Assembly (NCBI GenBank): GCA_963969345.1
Contig: OZ017766.1
Location: 8,060,001 to 8,124,000 of the forward strand
Length of the DNA: 64,000 nucleotides
Direction of reading: 5' to 3'
DNA from: Turbatrix aceti
Lineage: Eukaryota; Nematoda; Chromadorea; Rhabditida; Panagrolaimidae
Part shown: positions 36,775-47,785 of the stretch, piece after piece
Position numbering within the stretch: position 1 is the stretch's first letter
Layout: each line of letters opens with the position of its first letter
Translations under genes and position numbers: made by a program
Notes under the pieces: generated by a model
Told to the model about the DNA's origin: nothing
Seen by the model: only the letters and a program-made list of their open reading frames with translations
Databases searched by the model: none

Positions 36775-37548
36775 ACTTGATATTGAACACGGTTGATTTG
36801 GATTGGCTTCGTTTTATATCGGTCTTGCTCGCATGAATAGCGATAATGATTCATAGGAGGGATCTATTTAATGATGTGTTTAGTTATGTTTAGTTAACTG
36901 TTTCTATGCTTTGGTTAAAGATAATCGGTTGGTTACACGTATTACCGCAATTTTGTTTAATTGGATGCACTTTTATTTATTATATTTATTACCAAAACAT
37001 AGTTTTTCGATATAGCAAAGTTCGTTGTCTGTCAATCACAAGATTGCTGTGATAAGGATAGCAACTAAAAAGTCGCGATAAAATGAGTCAGCAACGTTTG
37101 CTGGATTCAATCAAACCAAGATCATTTATTGATTGATATGGACATCGAACGCAAAGCCGCTTAAAAAACGACCTGCGCAAAAACCAAGAAGTCCAAACGA
37201 GCATTCGAGAATGTGCATTTGCAACGCGACTGATGCCGAAACGATGATTACGGTGTTCTATGTGCATTATTTTTTTTTGTTTTATTTTTATTTGGGATTT
37301 TCAATTAGTACCTGTTAAAGTTTTAAAACCCGAATAAACATGCGAAATTTTTGAATTTACAAAGTCTGACTCGCGGCTGACTAAAGTTCATTAGGTCCTG
37401 AAACGTCTCAGATTCAGGGGCGGCGTCACACTGCAAAACCGGTAGTACCGCCCCCCCCCTTCGCCTTGTTAGCATAAATGGAAGCGTTTTCCTCTATTTT
37501 ATCAGTGATACCTGCTTTTCACCTCTGAGTCGTCGTCGTTTTCTTATC
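36775..37548. other. Divergent intergenic region
   Basis: Holds the promoter of array gene 1 (reading left) and of the zinc-binding gene at 37549 (reading right). A GC-rich stretch (37415-37470) reads CAGGGGCGGCGTCACAC and then CCGCCCCCCCCC. This could be a transposon end, but no partner was found. Confidence 0.45.
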
Positions 37549-38751
37549 ATGTCGTTGCTGCCTTCCACAATCAAAGCCATAAATGCTGCTCTTGCAAGAA
37601 TTTATAGTGAGTGATTTTTTACGTTGGTAACGATATTAATAAAAATTTCCACTTTTTCAGAACAAATGTCGAAGGTCACAGTAGGTTCCGATGCTTATAT
37701 CGGGTTCATTGACCAATCGCATGCATTGACGGAACGTCGAAAACTACTGTCCACGTACACCGAGGAAATGGCCGGACGCATCGAAGGCGTCAACGTCGAA
37801 ATAGATGAGAAAATCGATACCTTGGAAGGTGAACGGAAGGAGCGCATTGCCAACATAATCCACGAATACGAAACCAAGACCGCTCAGTTACCTGCGATCG
37901 CTGACGTCGAAGTGGTCGTGGAAGAGGAAGCTGAGCCAGAAGCACCCCTCCCGCCGGCTGAAATTATTAGCAGCACTGTTCAAACTGTCAAAAAGTACGC
38001 CGAAAAGTATTTTGACGAATATAAACCTATTTCTGATCTGCACAATTTCTTTCACGCAGCTGCGAGTTCTTATTGTGAAATGAACGTTTCGAAACCAACT
38101 GATGCTGATATTGATTTCTGGATAAAGTGGTTATTGTCCCATAAAAAGTTGCCAACAACCACGTCGTATCCATTGGCGCTTACCGATGTCGATCGGGTTA
38201 TTCATTCTTTTGATAAACATGAACGTTTTGTAATTCTGGACACATCGCTTTGCGTCATTTTAACAAATCTTCCTGAGGTTATACCATCATTCTACCGCCC
38301 CTATTTGTTAATTTACGATTCGGTATCCCAACGATTTTTTCCCGTTTCTATAAAATCTAAAAATAAAGTAAGGTTTACACTTCTGCTCTTTTTTCTGTAC
38401 TTGTTACTTTAGAAATATGTCTGCTACAAATGCTTTAGGTTTGAACTAAACCCTTTCAAATGCCAACAACGACACTGCCCCATCTGCCTGCGCAAAGGCG
38501 AACGCTCTTTGTGTTTCAAGCCATCTCCGGAATCCAAACCATTCATTTGCTCCAAGTGCAACGCTTTTTGTCAGACGACTGACTGCTTCGAAGCCCATCG
38601 CCGAATCTGTCCTCTGCCGGTTCAGCGAATCCACAACGAAGTTTTTGAGCTTTTCAAAAGTATCTGCTATTATACAGGCCCGGAGCCGCTGGACAGCGTC
38701 GAATTCTCCGATACAAGTGACTACTGCGATGGATGTGTTCTCATTTTGTAG
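37549..38751 (+). CDS. Coiled-coil protein with C-terminal Cys/His zinc-binding cluster, unknown function
   Basis: Exons are 37549-37606, 37661-38367 and 38413-38751, with introns of 54 and 45 nt, for 367 residues. There is no signal peptide. Residues about 45-100 look helical and charged (YTEEMAGRIEGVNVEIDEKI), followed by an acidic-proline linker (EVVVEEEAEPEAPLPPAE). A globular middle part precedes a C-terminal cluster in exon 3. The cluster reads CYKC...KCQQRHCPIC, then FICSKCNAFC, then a DCFEAHRRIC segment; it has enough Cys and His pairs for two or three zinc sites. The CxxC...CFxxH..C pattern recalls Cys-rich segments near DNA polymerase B genes of Maverick/Polinton elements, but that is only a resemblance. 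A second, inverted and frameshifted copy lies at 40781-41900 on the other side of array gene 2. Confidence 0.75.
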
Positions 38752-39041
38752 TCGGGCATTGTTTTTTTCCGATTGCACAAAAATTAAAACATTCAAACAT
38801 TTACATATTTATAAATAAGTAAATTTTTATGTGTACTCTGTAATAAACTTTTATTTCACATCAACAATGTTAGTCGGTCTATAACACTAATCGACCGGCA
38901 ACATTTTATTGTGTATACATGTAGTACATACACACGATGTATACGTGTATATGTACATACAAGCAGGTACGTCTTATAATTAAAAGCGTCTACAATTTCG
39001 ATATATTTATTTATTAGGGCTCCAGAATTCCGACCGATCAA

Positions 39042-39803
39042 TTATGAACCATATAATTCCTCCAATTCAGTTTCAAGATTGTAATAAATGATTTCGGTAT
39101 GAGCATTTGTACCTAGGACACTGATAGTCAAGTTCGCAGTATAGCCTTCCTCTGCTTCTACGATATGGACTTCCTGAAAGTTGCGTTTACTTTAAAATTT
39201 TCAATTTTTTTTCAAATAACTTACAAAATTAGTATCGGCTACCGCCACAGCAGGATCGCAGCCCGTCGTGTTGGATGACAGCAACTTGGAATTCTTTGCT
39301 GTGGTTTTCGAGGCCTTTGTTGTCTTTGTTTTTGTCGTCTTGGTTGCCTTCGTAGTCGCCGTTTTCGATGCTTTGGTTTTCTTCGAACCACGCTTTCGGC
39401 GTTTTCCGTTTTCTTGTTCGATAACAATTGCTTCGTCGTCGATTGTGATGTTCTTTTGACAGTTTGTTTGGGCTAGCAAAAGATCGTAGTAGCATACTTC
39501 TTCGTCGTAGTCGTTGACTTGGACACATGTGATGTTGTAGATGTCGACAAGAATGACAGTTTCCGTCATCGCTGTGTAATAATAGTTAACAATTTCAACA
39601 ATGTTGTAAGCCAGTTCCTACAACGAATGTCAGTACGTTGTTGAATTCTATATAGATGCAACAAAACCCACCAATAGCTGAAGATTGTCTAGCGGAATTT
39701 GAACATCAGTGCCCTTCTCGAGACCAACTCCATCCTCGCTATCGGCGTAGACTTTAAAGACAATTACAGCACAGCAAAATGCAGTGATTCCGATCACTTT
39801 CAT
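39042..39803 (-). CDS. Array gene 2: secreted cystatin-like protein with furin site and Lys/Thr tract (subfamily A)
   Basis: Exons are 39672-39803, 39225-39617 and 39042-39173, for 217 residues. The signal peptide ends VFKVYA. The architecture matches array gene 1: helix, NITC...EVCYYDLLLAQTNCQKN, KRRKRGSKK, a tract rich in KTTKTKTTKASKTT, TGCDPAVAVADTNF, then EVHIVEAEEGYTANLTISVL and a short ELEELYGS end. TATA text TTTTATATTT lies at 39841-39850. It sits alone between the two zinc-binding gene copies. That suggests an inverted segmental rearrangement moved genes 1 and 2 apart from the compact array beginning at 44.3 kb. N-glycosylation sites NIT and NLT are present. Confidence 0.85.
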
Positions 39804-40780
39804 GCTTGTAGGATACTCCGACGTCGGATTATTGCTTTTCTTTTATATTTGTCTGCTCCGTACCGTACGGATAACGATGCTGATGCAAGGGATGTGGCGG
39901 ATTTGTTTAATGAGTTGTTCGTAGTGCACAATTTGCGAACATTTCAACGGATTTTACTCCTACGTTGTAGTTTTTTCGTTGTTAATATCACGGATAATTG
40001 GTAAATGACGCGTATTACCTCAGTTTGTCCTAATAAGTGGATTTACGTCTTTTTAGATATCGATCATTATAGGCTCTGTTAGTTTTAGAGATAATCTCTG
40101 TAATTTTTTCCGTTTTTTACAGAATTTTCCTTTACAAACAATTTCTGTGTTTTGCATCTATAATAATATAATAATGTTGATGTATTTTTTTTTAGTTCTG
40201 AAAACCTGCTTTGGAACCTCGAGTAAAATCTGATACGAATATACATAATTGAAACAATAAGCTCTTGTTTGATAGAAGCAGCAGTTTTGATCATTTTGAA
40301 CTCGGCTGTCATGTATAATTTTGAAGTTGACAAAACATTACATGAAAATCTGAAAAGCATCGATGAAGTTAAGAACGGACAACGATAGTTGACAAGGAAA
40401 CAATAACTAAATAAGTACATAAGTATATATTCTACCGGAGTTTATGTACGTTGTAGCGCCATGTAGTCAGGCTTTATACACTGGAATGTTGTGCTTATGT
40501 ATGTACTTCAGCATGCTTTTATACTCTTTGAAGCTGAAATTTAAATCCCCGATTATACCCTACGTAGCCTACATGGATACAAGGATTAAAGCAGCCCGGG
40601 TTTTGCAAAAACACAAAAATCAATAAGAAATTTACACAAATGATCACTTTTTGATTTTTTCAAACACTGCTCTTACTGAATATTTACTGTCAGCTAGGAT
40701 TAATGCAGATCCGACATCTATTTTTATTTTTCAATTTGACGCAATCGCAAAAACAAAGTACACGAAGGAAACTTTTCCGA
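39804..40780. other. Intergenic
   Basis: No supported gene. CCCGATTATACCCTACGTAG followed by CCTAC at about 40547-40571 is a copy of the CACGTAGCCTAC-type motif found upstream of several array genes, here about 750 bases from gene 2. Short frames lack splice support. Confidence 0.5.
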
Positions 40781-41900
40781 TTATTTATCGATACTTTTGA
40801 TGAACTCGAGAACTTCGTCGTGGATTAGCTGAACCGGCAAAAGGCAGATTTGGCAATGGGCTTCGTAGCAGTCAGTCGTCTGACAAAAAGCGTTGCACTT
40901 GGAGCAAATGAATGGTTTGGATTCCGGAGAGGGCTTGAAACACAAAGAGCGTTCGCCTTTGCGCAGGCAGATGGGGCAGTGTCGTTGTTGGCATTTGAAA
41001 GGGTTTAGTTCAAACCCAAAGCATTTGTAGCAGACATATTTCTGAAGTAACAAGTACAGGGGAAAATGCAGAAGTGTAAAACTTACATTATTTTTAGAAA
41101 TTCTAGAAACAGGAAAAAATTGTTGGAATACCGAATCGAAAATTAACAAATAGGGAAAGTATGGTGGTAGGACCTCAGGAATTGGTTAAAATGACGCGAA
41201 GCGATGTGTCCAGAATAACAATCAGCATATTTTTATTAAAAGAATGAATCACCCGGTCGACATCGGTAAGCGCCAATGGATACTGCGTGGTTGTTGGCAA
41301 TTTTGCCATGGTCAATAAACCATTTTTCAAGGAATCAATATCCGCATCAGATGGTGTCCAAACGTATTTTCCCTTACAAGAACTCGCAGCTGCGTGAAAG
41401 AAATTGTGCTGATCAGGAGTATGTTTATATTCGTCAAAATACTTTTCGGCGTACTTTTTGACAGTTTGGACAGTGCTGCTAATAATTTCGGCCGGCGGGA
41501 GGGGTGCTTCTGGCTCAGCTTCCTCTTCCACGACCACTTCGACGTCAGCGATCGCAGGTAGCTGAGCGGTCTTGGTTTCGTATTCGTGTATTATGTTGGC
41601 GATGCGCTCCTTCCGTTCACCTTCCAAGGTATAGATTTTCTCATCTATTTCGACGTTGACGCCTTCGATGCGTCCGGCCATTTCCTCGGTGTACGTTGAC
41701 AGTAGTTTTCGACGTTCCGTCAATGCATGCGATTGGTCAATGAACCCGATATAAGAATCGGAATCCACTGTGACCTTCGACATTTGTTCTGAAAAAGTGG
41801 AAATTTTTATTAATATCGTTACAAACGTAAAAAATCACTCACTATTTATTTTTGCAAGGGCAGCGTTTATGGCTTTGATTGTGGAAGGCAGCAACGACAT
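40781..41900 (-). pseudogene. Inverted copy of the coiled-coil/zinc-binding gene, frameshifted
   Basis: Exons are 41843-41900, 41087-41788 and 40781-41041, homologous to the gene at 37549 exon by exon, with the same splice positions. The N-terminal part (MSKVTV... YTEEMAGRIEG) is nearly identical. Relative to the + copy, a 2-base deletion at about 41179-41183 shifts the frame and gives TGA at 41175-41177, just after VILTN. A codon-sized deletion follows a little downstream. The zinc-binding exon (KYVCYKC... DCYEAHCQIC) is still open in its own frame but ends early at IKSIDK, lacking the last ~25 residues. A true pseudogene or a sequencing error at the 2-base site are the alternatives. Confidence 0.75.
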
Positions 41901-42715
41901 ATTTAGATGACGATATTTTTTTCAGTTGCAATATTTTTATGGCATGGCATGAACTTTGTGGTGATTTTTCAATGAAAGCGTACAATAGAAGCACTTGTTT
42001 CCGAACATCTCATTCGAGTCAGTCTTTGCTTCAATATCCCGGATCACAGATCCTACTGTAGTGCAATTCTCCCTCTCCGGCTGATCTTAAGATCTGTAGT
42101 CAGAATTCCCATGAAATGACTAATATATTATTTGAGTCAAATGTTCTCTTTTTTTTTGACATGGGATAACCGGCAACAGTTGGTTTTTTACGTATTGCTT
42201 TGCGTATGTTGCAAATCAAAAATCATTCGTGCTATTTTTTTGACTACTTTCTCTCAAGCCAAAGGTCGATTTTTCACAAAAAAAAGCAACTGCTGCATCA
42301 AAACACAATTCATGGATTTGAAACCTGGCAAATCGGATCCTTATTTATTTACACCCCTTTGTCGTTGTGAATGGCGTCGGCTATCCCGATTAAGGTGGCG
42401 TTGGCTGCAATAATTTTTACTGCGTATGCGCAATAAAAAAAACAAGGCAAAACCCGATGCTTTTCTCCAAATCAGGTGAAATGTTGTTTTCGGGAATTCA
42501 CAAAGTATGTATTCAAAACCCTTTTTTTGTAATCAACTGATTTCATTCAAAAAAAATTTCCTTAATGCAATAAAACGTTTTATTTAGAATTCAAAGTCGA
42601 CAAAATCAATATCACTCAAATCACTTGCATACAAAAACTTTATAGTAAACTTTGTGCACGGCACTCAAACAAAGCAAGATTTTCAGAGAATCGAGTACGT
42701 ACGTAGTTTTGCTTT
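41901..42715. other. Intergenic
   Basis: No gene seen. AATAAA for the minus-strand peptide gene lies at about 42570-42580 (reverse of TTTTATTTAG). Confidence 0.5.
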
Positions 42716-42970
42716 CTAACGGCACCCACCGCAGCAGTAGCAGTTGCCTCCAAACCAGGGCTTGTAGGAAAAACGGTTGCCGTCGCATTTTCGGCAGGCT
42801 GCATCCCTGCCGTTCCAGTCGTTGTGAATGCACCACGTGTTCTCGATGTCGTGATACTTGCTGCAGGTAAACTGCTTCGTGGCAGCCCCTCCCACAACGT
42901 CGGTCCAATCTCCGTTAACCGCCAGGGCAATGGCAGCCATGACGACGAACACAACGGCCAATAGCTTCAT
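42716..42970 (-). CDS. Small secreted eight-cysteine peptide
   Basis: Single exon, 84 residues. The start at 42970 gives a textbook signal peptide (MKLLAVVFVVMAAIALAVNG), probably cleaved before DWTDVV. The mature peptide of about 64 residues has eight cysteines spaced C-x10-C-x11-C-x2-C-x14-C-x-C-C-x2-C and ends GGCR. Even cysteine number, small size and secretion fit a disulfide-stabilised defence or signalling peptide. I do not recognise the spacing as a named family, and it does not match six-cysteine ShK domains. It lies on the same strand as, but is unrelated to, the surrounding array genes and has no intron, unlike them. Confidence 0.75.
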   Translation of the reverse strand: MKLLAVVFVVMAAIALAVNGDWTDVVGGAATKQFTCSKYHDIENTWCIHNDWNGRDAACRKCDGNRFSYKPWFGGNCYCCGGCR

Positions 42971-44259
42971 TTCGATCAGGAAAACACTAGTTTTGCTCAC
43001 TTTTTGAACACAAACTGAAGATTAGGGCACGCGTGACGCCTTTTAAAGTGCCAAGAGGGACGGGAGGCGGGCCAGTTAAAATTCCGAAAAGGTGACTAAT
43101 CCACAATCTTTGATATTTTGACTCGAATATTCGAATGGCACATGTTGCAATGTTGCGAATTGCTTTCGGAAGTGAAAAACGACAGTTGCGTCTGACAAAG
43201 ACAACACAAATAGAAAAGATTGTTGTCGAGACAAAACTTTGTTTCTGTTCTTAATTTAACATTTCTACACAAAAAATTACTTTGAATCGAACGGAAAAAT
43301 TGTCAAAAATATTACAGGAAAAAAAATTTGTCCATGGAAGCTGAAATGAGTGGCAGTCGAACAGGTAAAATGCACTTTGCGAGTAGGTCGAGAGTCTGGT
43401 GAGCGTTCAGCACAAGCAGGTAGCTTTTCTTGTCTCGTGAGTACGAAACGACAGGAATCAGCAGAACTCCTGCAAACCCGGATTTGTGTCCTTCAACTGC
43501 TGCACCGAGACTGTACGACCACATGATCAACGTCCCTGCTTTGTCGATGAAATTCAATTAATTTTGTGGTAAAATACATAAATGTTTTTTATTCATCAGC
43601 AGAAGATTCCCAAAAAACCACCTGCGTATGATTTTTGTTTGAAAAAAAATGAATATTACGTTGTGGCATAAATCGGGTATGAACTGGGACCGATTAAAAA
43701 AATGATTTGTAATTTTTTTTAAATCATTCATTGTTGAACATTATAATTCGCATTGCTATCTACAACAGTCTTCCATCTATCAGGTAAAACATGGGTGCCC
43801 TGTTCTCAAAAGTAAACGGATAGCGACTTCAAAAAGTTGACAACTACAGTTTTGAGGTGGTCAAATTTGTTGAATCGTTTGTTGCAGACCAATTGTTTTT
43901 AATGCCCATAAACGGTGCTGTAGTGACAACCAAAAGCACTGGCGTACTATCCTATTTTCAGTTTTTCTTGCAACAAAAAGAAATTATCCTCAAACAAATT
44001 TTTAACAGATTTGAATGATGTTTGAATCCGGTACGAAAACAGGTGAATTGAGTCGGATTACCTACACTTTATCCGTCAGATTATGTTTGTGCATGTTTAA
44101 ATTTATCAATTGTTTGTGCATAAATTAAGCGTGACGCATCATGGACAAAAACGTAAATAACTTTGCAAAAACTATTTTGTTTACTCAACAAACAGTGCCA
44201 AAAACAGAAGAAAAATCGCGATTATTAAAATAAATGCCAACATTCAAATCAATCAAAAA
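42971..44259. other. Intergenic with transposon remnant
   Basis: Includes a degraded mariner fragment (43734-43866) and an 81-residue minus-strand frame at 43312-43557 that I could not link to any family. The rest is AT-rich with no supported gene. Confidence 0.5.
43734..43866 (-). mobile_element. Degraded mariner-type transposase C-terminus
   Basis: Reading leftwards the frame gives FDHLKTVVVNFLKSLSVYF, an in-frame TGA, then LPDRWKTVVDSNANYN and a stop. The LPxRWxKVVDxNGxYF block closing the protein is diagnostic of mariner transposases. The internal stop and the absence of a recognisable upstream catalytic domain show a dead fragment. Confidence 0.75.
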
Positions 44260-45038
44260 TTAGCCTGAATTTTCCTCATATTCTTCATATTCAGTAAAGT
44301 AATTGTAATAGATGATTTCCGTATGGGCATCGGTACCCAAAACACTGATGGTCATGTTCACGGTTACGCCTTCATCTGCTTCTAAGATTTTTACTTCCTA
44401 CAAGTTTTGTTTACGGTAACCTTGTAAACATTTCATCAAAACAACTCACAAAAGTCGAACCATCCACCGCCACCGCTGGATTGCAATCTGCGGTGCCGGA
44501 TGACAGTATCTGGGAATTCTTTGCCGTCGTTTTAGACGCTTTTGTGGTTTTTGATTTCGTCGTTTTTGTTTTTGGTGCTTTTGTTGTCTTTGCTTTCGAT
44601 GCTTTGGTTTTCTTTGAGCCTCGCTTTTTTCTGCCGTTTTCCTGTTCGATCACAAATGCACCATCGTCGAGTTCGGTTGTAATATTTTTAATACAATTTG
44701 TTTTACCAAACAAAAGATCATAGTGGCAAACTTCTTCATCGTAGTCGTTGACTTGGAGACATGTGATGTTGTAAATGTCGACGAGAACGATTGTTTCATT
44801 CATTGCAGCATAATAATAGTTGAAGTCATCCACTATGTGATAAGCCAGTTCCTGTATCAAATATGTTACCATACTTTTTGGGATTAGATGCAACAAGACT
44901 TACCAAGAGTTGAATATTGTCTAGCAAAATTTGAGTTTGAGTGCCGCTTTCGACGCCTTCTCCATCGTAGTAACTGCCGGCGTAAACATTGATGACAAGT
45001 AAGGCAGAACAAAATGCAGCAATACCGATTACCTGCAT
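44260..45038 (-). CDS. Array gene 3: secreted cystatin-like protein with furin site and Lys/Thr tract (subfamily A)
   Basis: Exons are 44904-45038, 44450-44851 and 44260-44397, with introns of 52 nt each, for 224 residues. The signal peptide ends INVYAG. Exon 2 carries ELAYHIVDDFNYYY, NITC...EVCHYDLLFGKTNCIKN, the basic site GRKKRGSKK, the tract KTTKAPKTKTTKSKTTKASK and ADCNPAVAVDGSTF. Exon 3 carries EVKILEADEGVTVNMTISVL and ends EYEENSG. Unlike most paralogues the aromatic residue after EG is Val. TATA text TTTATATTCT is at 45081-45090. This is the first member of the compact run of ten genes spaced about 0.7-2 kb apart. Confidence 0.85.
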
Positions 45039-45673
45039 ACTATTTATGCACTAAACACTGTAATTTTGGATTTACGTCTTTTTATATTCTGATTTGTACA
45101 GAGAACGAGAAAGTGCAATGCGATGGATTTATTTAATGATGGGTTCAGTAGTAATCAACTATTTTTTCTGTAACAAAAAGCAACGGATTTGTCAATGTGC
45201 AGACAAATCTCGAATGTTTGTCACTATATGACAGTGTTTTGGATAATTCATAATTGTGATCACTGATGATCCGGTGATTACACGTGTTACCGTATATTTT
45301 TTAATAGAGTACATTTTAATGAACACAATAAAAATCAATGTATTTTTGAAAAATATTTAGAAAGCTTGCATTAAGTTATCGTTTTCAGTAAATTGAACAA
45401 ACAAGTAAATTCTCTTGTATTGTTCTTTGATTGCCCTAACAGTAAGAAATTCAATTGAAGAACACGAAAAACGATTGCGTTTCTAACAAAATAAACCGAC
45501 AAAGTTTTTTTTTCAATGTGTTAACTTTTACACAAAAGAACACATATAACGTGTGTAAAAACTATTGTATATCGAAACAAAAAACCAATCACGCCAAGTC
45601 TATCAAACAATATACCCCAACTCAAGTAAACAAGCGAACAAATCACATTTATTTAAATGCCAACAACCAAATG
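45039..45673. other. Intergenic between array genes 3 and 4
   Basis: Carries the TATA box of gene 3 and the 3' flank of gene 4 (ATTTATTTAA at about 45648, a minus-strand AATAAA). No other gene was seen. Confidence 0.55.
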
Positions 45674-46444
45674 CTAGCCCATATATTCAGCATAATATTC
45701 CTCAAATTCAGTGAAATAATTGTAATAGATGATTTCGGTGTGAGCATTTGCACCCAGAACACTGATGGTCATGTTCGTCGTCCAGCCTTCATCTGCTTCT
45801 ACGATTTGGACTTCCTGAAAATTATGTTAGTGATAAACATTTTTGTAAAAATTTTATCACTAAGACTTACAAAAGTAGAACCATCCACTGCTACAGCAGG
45901 ATTGCAGCCCGTTGTGCTGGATGACAGCAACTGGGAACTTTTTGCCGTGGTTTTAGACGCTTTCGTTGTCTTTGCTTTTGTAGTCTTTGTCGACTTTGTA
46001 GTCGCCGTTTTCGATGCTTTGGTTTTCTTTGAGCCTCGCTTTTTTCTTCTGCTTTCTTGTTCAATTGTAAACGCGTCATCATCGACTGTGATATTTTTCG
46101 TACAATCTGTTTGGCCAAACAGGAGGTCGTAATAGCAGTGTTCTTCATCATAGTCGTCGACTTGGAAACACGAGATGTTGTAGATGTCGACAAGGACAAC
46201 GGTCGCAGTCATCGCTGTGTAGTAGTAGTTAAAGTTGTCAACCATGCCGTAAGCCAATTCCTGCAAAACGTGCATGTTGTACTGTTTGAATCTTAGATAC
46301 GACAAAACTGACCAAAAGCTGAAGATTGTCCAATGAGATTTGAGTTTCGGTGCCGCTCATGACACCCACTCCATCATCACTGTCGGCGTAAACATTCACG
46401 ACGAGTAAGGCAGAACAAAATGCAGCAATTCCAATGACCTGCAT
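45674..46444 (-). CDS. Array gene 4: secreted cystatin-like protein with furin site and Lys/Thr tract (subfamily A)
   Basis: Exons are 46313-46444, 45871-46260 and 45674-45814, with introns of 52 and 56 nt, for 220 residues. The signal peptide ends VVNVYA, followed by DSDDGVGV. Exon 2 has ELAYGMVDNFNYYY, then NISC...EHCYYDLLFGQTDCTKN, RRKKRGSKK, the tract KSTKTTKAKTTKASKTT and TGCNPAVAVDGSTF. Exon 3 reads EVQIVEADEGWTTNMTISVL and ends EEYYAEYMG. TATA text TTTTATAT is at 46487-46494. The N-terminus is almost identical to gene 3 (MQVIGIAAFCSALLV), so these two are sister copies. Confidence 0.85.
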
Positions 46445-47018
46445 ATTTGAAATTATATTACACTGTAATTTTGGATTCTTGCTTCTTTTTATATCCGTCT
46501 GACTTGTCTGGAAAACGAGAAAGAGGAATGCGAAGGATTTATTTAATGATGTGTTCAACATTAATTTGCTGTTTTTCCTGTAACACAATACAACGGATTT
46601 GTAAAATTGTACACGAACTTTCAACATGTGTCATGCTATTATGTACAAAATTGTGCTTTGGCTCACATTCATGATCAATGATAATCCTGAGGTTACACAT
46701 TCCACCATAATTTCATTGAATTAAGCGCATTTCAATTATCTTCTGAACAGAAAACAATGTATGTATGTATGTATAAAGTGGAAAAATATTTTGTGAAATT
46801 TGTCATTCGGTTACCGTTCACAGCAAGGTCTAATGCGAATGATTTATTTAATGAGTTCGTAAACTTCCCACATGTGTATTATGTGCGTATCATAAATGTA
46901 CATACAATTTTGTGTTTTGTCTCGCATCTGTGTTTTAATGACAGCAAGGTCTAAAAATGTATATGCTTACATTTCATACTATAATTTGCATTTATTCGGA
47001 TTCATACATTTGAATCAA
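46445..47018. other. Intergenic between array genes 4 and 5
   Basis: Promoter of gene 4 at its left edge, otherwise AT-rich with a short GTATGTAT microsatellite near 46757. No gene was seen. Confidence 0.5.
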
Positions 47019-47785
47019 TCAATAGTAACCTAAATATTCCTCAAATTCAGTGTAAAAATTGTAGTATATAATTTCGGTGTGCGCTTTGTCACCCAGAACA
47101 CTGACTGTAATGTTGGTAGACCAGCCTTCATCTGCTTCTACGATGTGAACTTGCTGAAAGTTTCATTTACAATTGAACCTGAAACTTTGACAAACAACTT
47201 ACAAAGGTCGAACCGTCTACCGCGACAGCAGGATCGCAACCCGTTGTGTTGGATGACAGCAGCTTGGAACTCTTTGCTGTGGTTTTTGAAGCTTTTGTAG
47301 TCTTTGTTTTGGTAGTTTTCGTTTTGGGCGTTTTTGTAGTTTTTGATTTCGATGCTTTGGTTTTCTTCGAGCCACGCTTTCGACGTTTTCTGTTTTCTTG
47401 TTCGATAGTAAACGCAGGATCGTCGATTGTGATGTTTTTCAGACAATTTGTTTGGCCAAACAAAAGATCGTAGTAGCAAACTTCTTCGTCGTAGTCGTTG
47501 ACTTCGACACAAGTGATATTGTAGATGTCGACGAGAACGACAGTTTCATTCATCCCTGTATAGTAATAGTTAAAGTTGTCAACCATGTTGTTAGCACATT
47601 CCTGTAATTTGTGTACGTTATGTTTTCTGAATAATAAACATTACTAAACCCACCAATAATTCTACATTGTCTAGCAATAATATTTTTTGAGTGCCGCTTT
47701 CAAGACCAACTCCGTCATCGTTGTCGGCGCGCACATTGAAGACAACTAAGACACAACACAATACAGTGATTTTGATAACTTTCAT
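47019..47785 (-). CDS. Array gene 5: secreted cystatin-like protein with furin site and Lys/Thr tract (subfamily A)
   Basis: Exons are 47654-47785, 47203-47601 and 47019-47153, with introns of 52 and 49 nt, for 221 residues. The signal peptide ends VFNVRA. Exon 2 begins ECANNMVDNFNYYY; the extra Cys at its second residue is unusual in the family. It continues NITC...EVCYYDLLFGQTNCLKN, KRRKRGSKK, a KTTKTPKTKTTKTKTTKASK tract and TGCDPAVAVDGSTF. Exon 3 begins QVHIVEADEGWSTNITVSVL. TATA text TCTTTTATAC is at 47821-47830. Five cysteines in the mature protein leave one unpaired, raising the possibility of dimer formation. Confidence 0.85.

Noticed and set aside
43312..43557. 81-residue minus-strand frame near the mariner remnant
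   Set aside because: No signal peptide, family motif or splice partner, so it is not supported as a gene.
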